Shown here: positions 6,997 through 7,734 of the stretch, one piece after another
Layout of the letters: each line of letters opens with the position of its first letter
Position numbering within the stretch: position 1 is the stretch's first letter
DNA from: an uncultured Flavobacterium sp.
GTDB taxonomy: Bacteria; Bacteroidota; Bacteroidia; Flavobacteriales; Flavobacteriaceae
Reading direction: 5' to 3'
Assembly: GCF_946482535.1 (NCBI RefSeq)
Contig: NZ_CAMLRU010000127.1
Coordinates: 1-7,734, forward strand
DNA: 7,734 nt
The notes under the pieces: generated by a model
Databases searched by the model: none
What the model was told of the DNA's origin: nothing
Seen by the model: the letters and a program-made list of their open reading frames with translations, nothing else
Made by a program: the position numbers and the translations under genes

Positions 6997-7067
6997 GGGC
7001 GTGTCTCGTTCCAAAAAACGAGACCGGGCTATCCGCACTACGCGGTAGTTGCTCCTATCCCTCACGC
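6997..7067 (-). repeat. Palindromic intergenic repeat element, copy 2, with flanking hairpin
   Basis: This element fills most of the 90-base gap before the phosphoesterase gene. Read on the minus strand it has GAT (7059-7057), 8 bases, the core CTACCGCGTAG (7048-7038), 2 bases, then CGGATAGC, in the same order and spacing as copy 1 at 1766-1817. The core stem here is ACTAC/GTAGT (7037-7041 with 7045-7049, loop GCG). The G-C pair next to CTAC in copy 1 is an A-T pair here, a compensated change. Directly beside it is a perfect 8-bp hairpin, GTCTCGTT (7003-7010) with AACGAGAC (7017-7024) and a 6-base loop, which has no counterpart in copy 1. Like copy 1, the element points opposite to its flanking genes. 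No T-run follows the hairpin, so it is not a standard intrinsic terminator. Confidence 0.6.
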
Positions 7068-7083
7068 AAACCAAGCCTATACA

Positions 7084-7614
7084 ATGAAAACTATTCCGTT
7101 ATACTCATTGGTCATTTTCCCAAGTCTTGAGCAATTAGAGTTGGTAAAATCTTATAAACAATGGCTCAAAAGCCATATCGGTTGGTTTGGTAGCGCCAAT
7201 GCAGCAGCGCATATTACAGTAATCAACTTTGATGACGACTTCTCATTCCATCTTTCCATTGAACAAATAAGAGCGTTTTGTAAAACTGTTAACCAACAAA
7301 AAGTGAGGTTTAACTCCTGGGACTCTTTTGGAGATAGAACGTTTTTTATTGCCCCTAACCAGAGTTCAAAATACTATCTTGATCAACTTATCCTCAATCT
7401 ACACCACTACTTAGGATTCAAAATCAACAATGCTCACGCCCATTTAAGCATAGCTCGTGGTCTCGATGCTACTAAAATGAAAGCTACAAAAGAATTATTC
7501 CAAAACACTCCAATCGATTTTGAGTTTAATTGTGATGCCATTTATGTTCGAAAATTCAACTTCCAAACCAAGCAATATTCTGATGTCATAGAAAAAATAA
7601 GTTTTGGTAACTGA
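7084..7614 (+). CDS. 2H phosphoesterase superfamily protein (LigT / 2'-5' RNA ligase-like)
   Basis: The 176-residue protein carries both hallmark H-x-T/S motifs of 2H phosphoesterases: AHITVI with H43 and T45, and AHLSIAR with H120 and S122. In this superfamily the two histidines act on 2'-5' or cyclic phosphodiester bonds, often in RNA or nucleotide processing; the exact substrate here is unknown. The length (about 180) and the roughly 77-residue spacing between motifs are normal for the family. No signal peptide or membrane segment is evident, so it is probably cytoplasmic. The ATG at 7084 starts just before the first beta strand (IPLYSLVIFPS). It follows the glycosylase gene on the same strand but is separated from it by 90 bases containing the repeat element, and I see no clear promoter in that gap, so read-through from the upstream genes is possible. 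Confidence 0.85.
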   Translation: MKTIPLYSLVIFPSLEQLELVKSYKQWLKSHIGWFGSANAAAHITVINFDDDFSFHLSIEQIRAFCKTVNQQKVRFNSWDSFGDRTFFIAPNQSSKYYLDQLILNLHHYLGFKINNAHAHLSIARGLDATKMKATKELFQNTPIDFEFNCDAIYVRKFNFQTKQYSDVIEKISFGN

Positions 7615-7621
7615 CTTCTAT

Positions 7622-7643
7622 AAAAAAACCTATGATATATAGG
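7622..7643 (-). terminator. Possible weak intrinsic terminator, leftward
   Basis: Read on the minus strand, CCTAT (7643-7639) and ATAGG (7633-7629) form a 5-bp stem around a 5-base loop, followed at once by seven T (7628-7622). The T-run lies only on this side, so the signal would act on leftward transcripts and ends just before the phosphoesterase stop codon. The short AT-rich stem makes it weak. The ATAGG bases at 7639-7643 could instead pair with CCTAT at 7687-7691. Confidence 0.4.
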
Positions 7644-7697
7644 GGAGGAAGCCTAGTGTGCTTCAGGTACGCGATCTTAAGTTCCGCCTATAACCAT
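7644..7697. other. Structured non-coding segment of unknown role
   Basis: There is no open frame here that I would call a gene. The segment is more GC-rich than its flanks and can fold in alternative ways: a hairpin GAAGC (7648-7652) with GCTTC (7660-7664), or a longer arrangement in which 7639-7643 and 7647-7650 pair with 7687-7691 and 7682-7685 (ATAGG/CCTAT and GGAA/TTCC). It sits between two leftward terminator-like hairpins. I compared it by eye with tRNA, the SRP RNA domain IV motif and tmRNA and could not match any of them. Confidence 0.25.
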
Positions 7698-7733
7698 AAA
7701 ATAAAAAACCCCTCATCGTTAGATGAAGGGTTT
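7698..7733 (-). terminator. Intrinsic terminator, leftward (possibly bidirectional)
   Basis: The arms 7706-7717 and 7722-7733 pair at 11 of 12 positions (AAACCC.TCATC with GATGA.GGGTTT) around a GTTA loop. On the minus strand the stem runs into TTTTTTATTTT, a good U-rich tract, so it should end a leftward transcript from a gene beyond the right edge. On the plus strand the window stops inside the expected T-run, so its use for the phosphoesterase operon cannot be judged. Confidence 0.7.
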
Positions 7734-7734
7734 C

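Noticed and set aside
7003..7024. Hairpin as an intrinsic terminator of the hydrolase-glycosylase operon
   Set aside because: The stem is good, but no T-run follows on the plus strand, and on the minus strand it is followed by ACGCCC. It is kept as part of the repeat element instead.
7644..7697. SRP RNA, tRNA or tmRNA
   Set aside because: There is no GGAA tetraloop with the conserved asymmetric loop of SRP domain IV, no cloverleaf or T-loop consensus, and no tmRNA ends that I could find on either strand.
1..7734. Mobile element, prophage or defence island
   Set aside because: There is no transposase, integrase, phage or defence-family protein and no target-site duplication. All long frames fall in housekeeping or metabolic families.

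Overview
The window looks like chromosomal DNA from a member of the Bacteroidota, most likely a Flavobacterium or close relative. The evidence is moderate-to-low GC, start codons without Shine-Dalgarno sites but with A-rich upstream bases, candidate promoters of the TTG / TAnnTTTG type, protein sequences of flavobacterial character, and two degenerate intergenic elements of a kind I recall as common in Flavobacterium genomes. The taxonomic call is inference.

Left part (1-5410, minus strand). Three genes read leftward in the order glgE (5410-3470), mak (3470-1836) and glgB (1704 to beyond the left edge). They encode the maltosyltransferase, maltokinase and branching enzyme of the GlgE pathway for alpha-glucan (glycogen-like) synthesis. 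Maltokinase makes maltose 1-phosphate from maltose and ATP, GlgE adds the maltosyl unit to a growing alpha-1,4-glucan, and GlgB adds the alpha-1,6 branches. glgE and mak share one base (TAATG). A 131-base gap before glgB holds a palindromic repeat element and a run of hexamers. The usual fourth member, trehalose synthase (treS), which supplies maltose from trehalose, is not in the window; it may lie past the left edge.

Centre (about 5411-5484). A short AT-rich region separates the leftward glucan operon from the rightward genes. It contains two overlapping, back-to-back candidate promoters and a perfect 6+6 inverted repeat placed where it could affect both. This layout favours starting the rightward hydrolase gene at 5485 rather than 5425.

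Right part (5485-7614, plus strand). An alpha/beta hydrolase with an intact Ser-Asp-His triad is followed after 3 bases by an endonuclease III-family DNA glycosylase/AP lyase with a complete 4Fe-4S motif. After a 90-base gap with a second copy of the repeat element comes a 2H phosphoesterase (LigT / 2'-5' RNA ligase-like). These genes have no evident metabolic link to the glucan operon.

Right end (7615-7734). This stretch has no gene I can support. It holds two hairpins, each followed by a T-run when read leftward, with a structured 50-60 base segment between them: a possible small RNA, or the trailing part of a gene beyond the right edge.

I do not see a new defence, mobile or biosynthetic system. 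All main genes belong to recognisable families and are intact, apart from glgB being cut by the window edge. The less explained material is in the intergenic DNA: the paired repeat elements with a compensated base pair, the divergent promoter dyad, the glgB leader repeats and the right-end hairpins.
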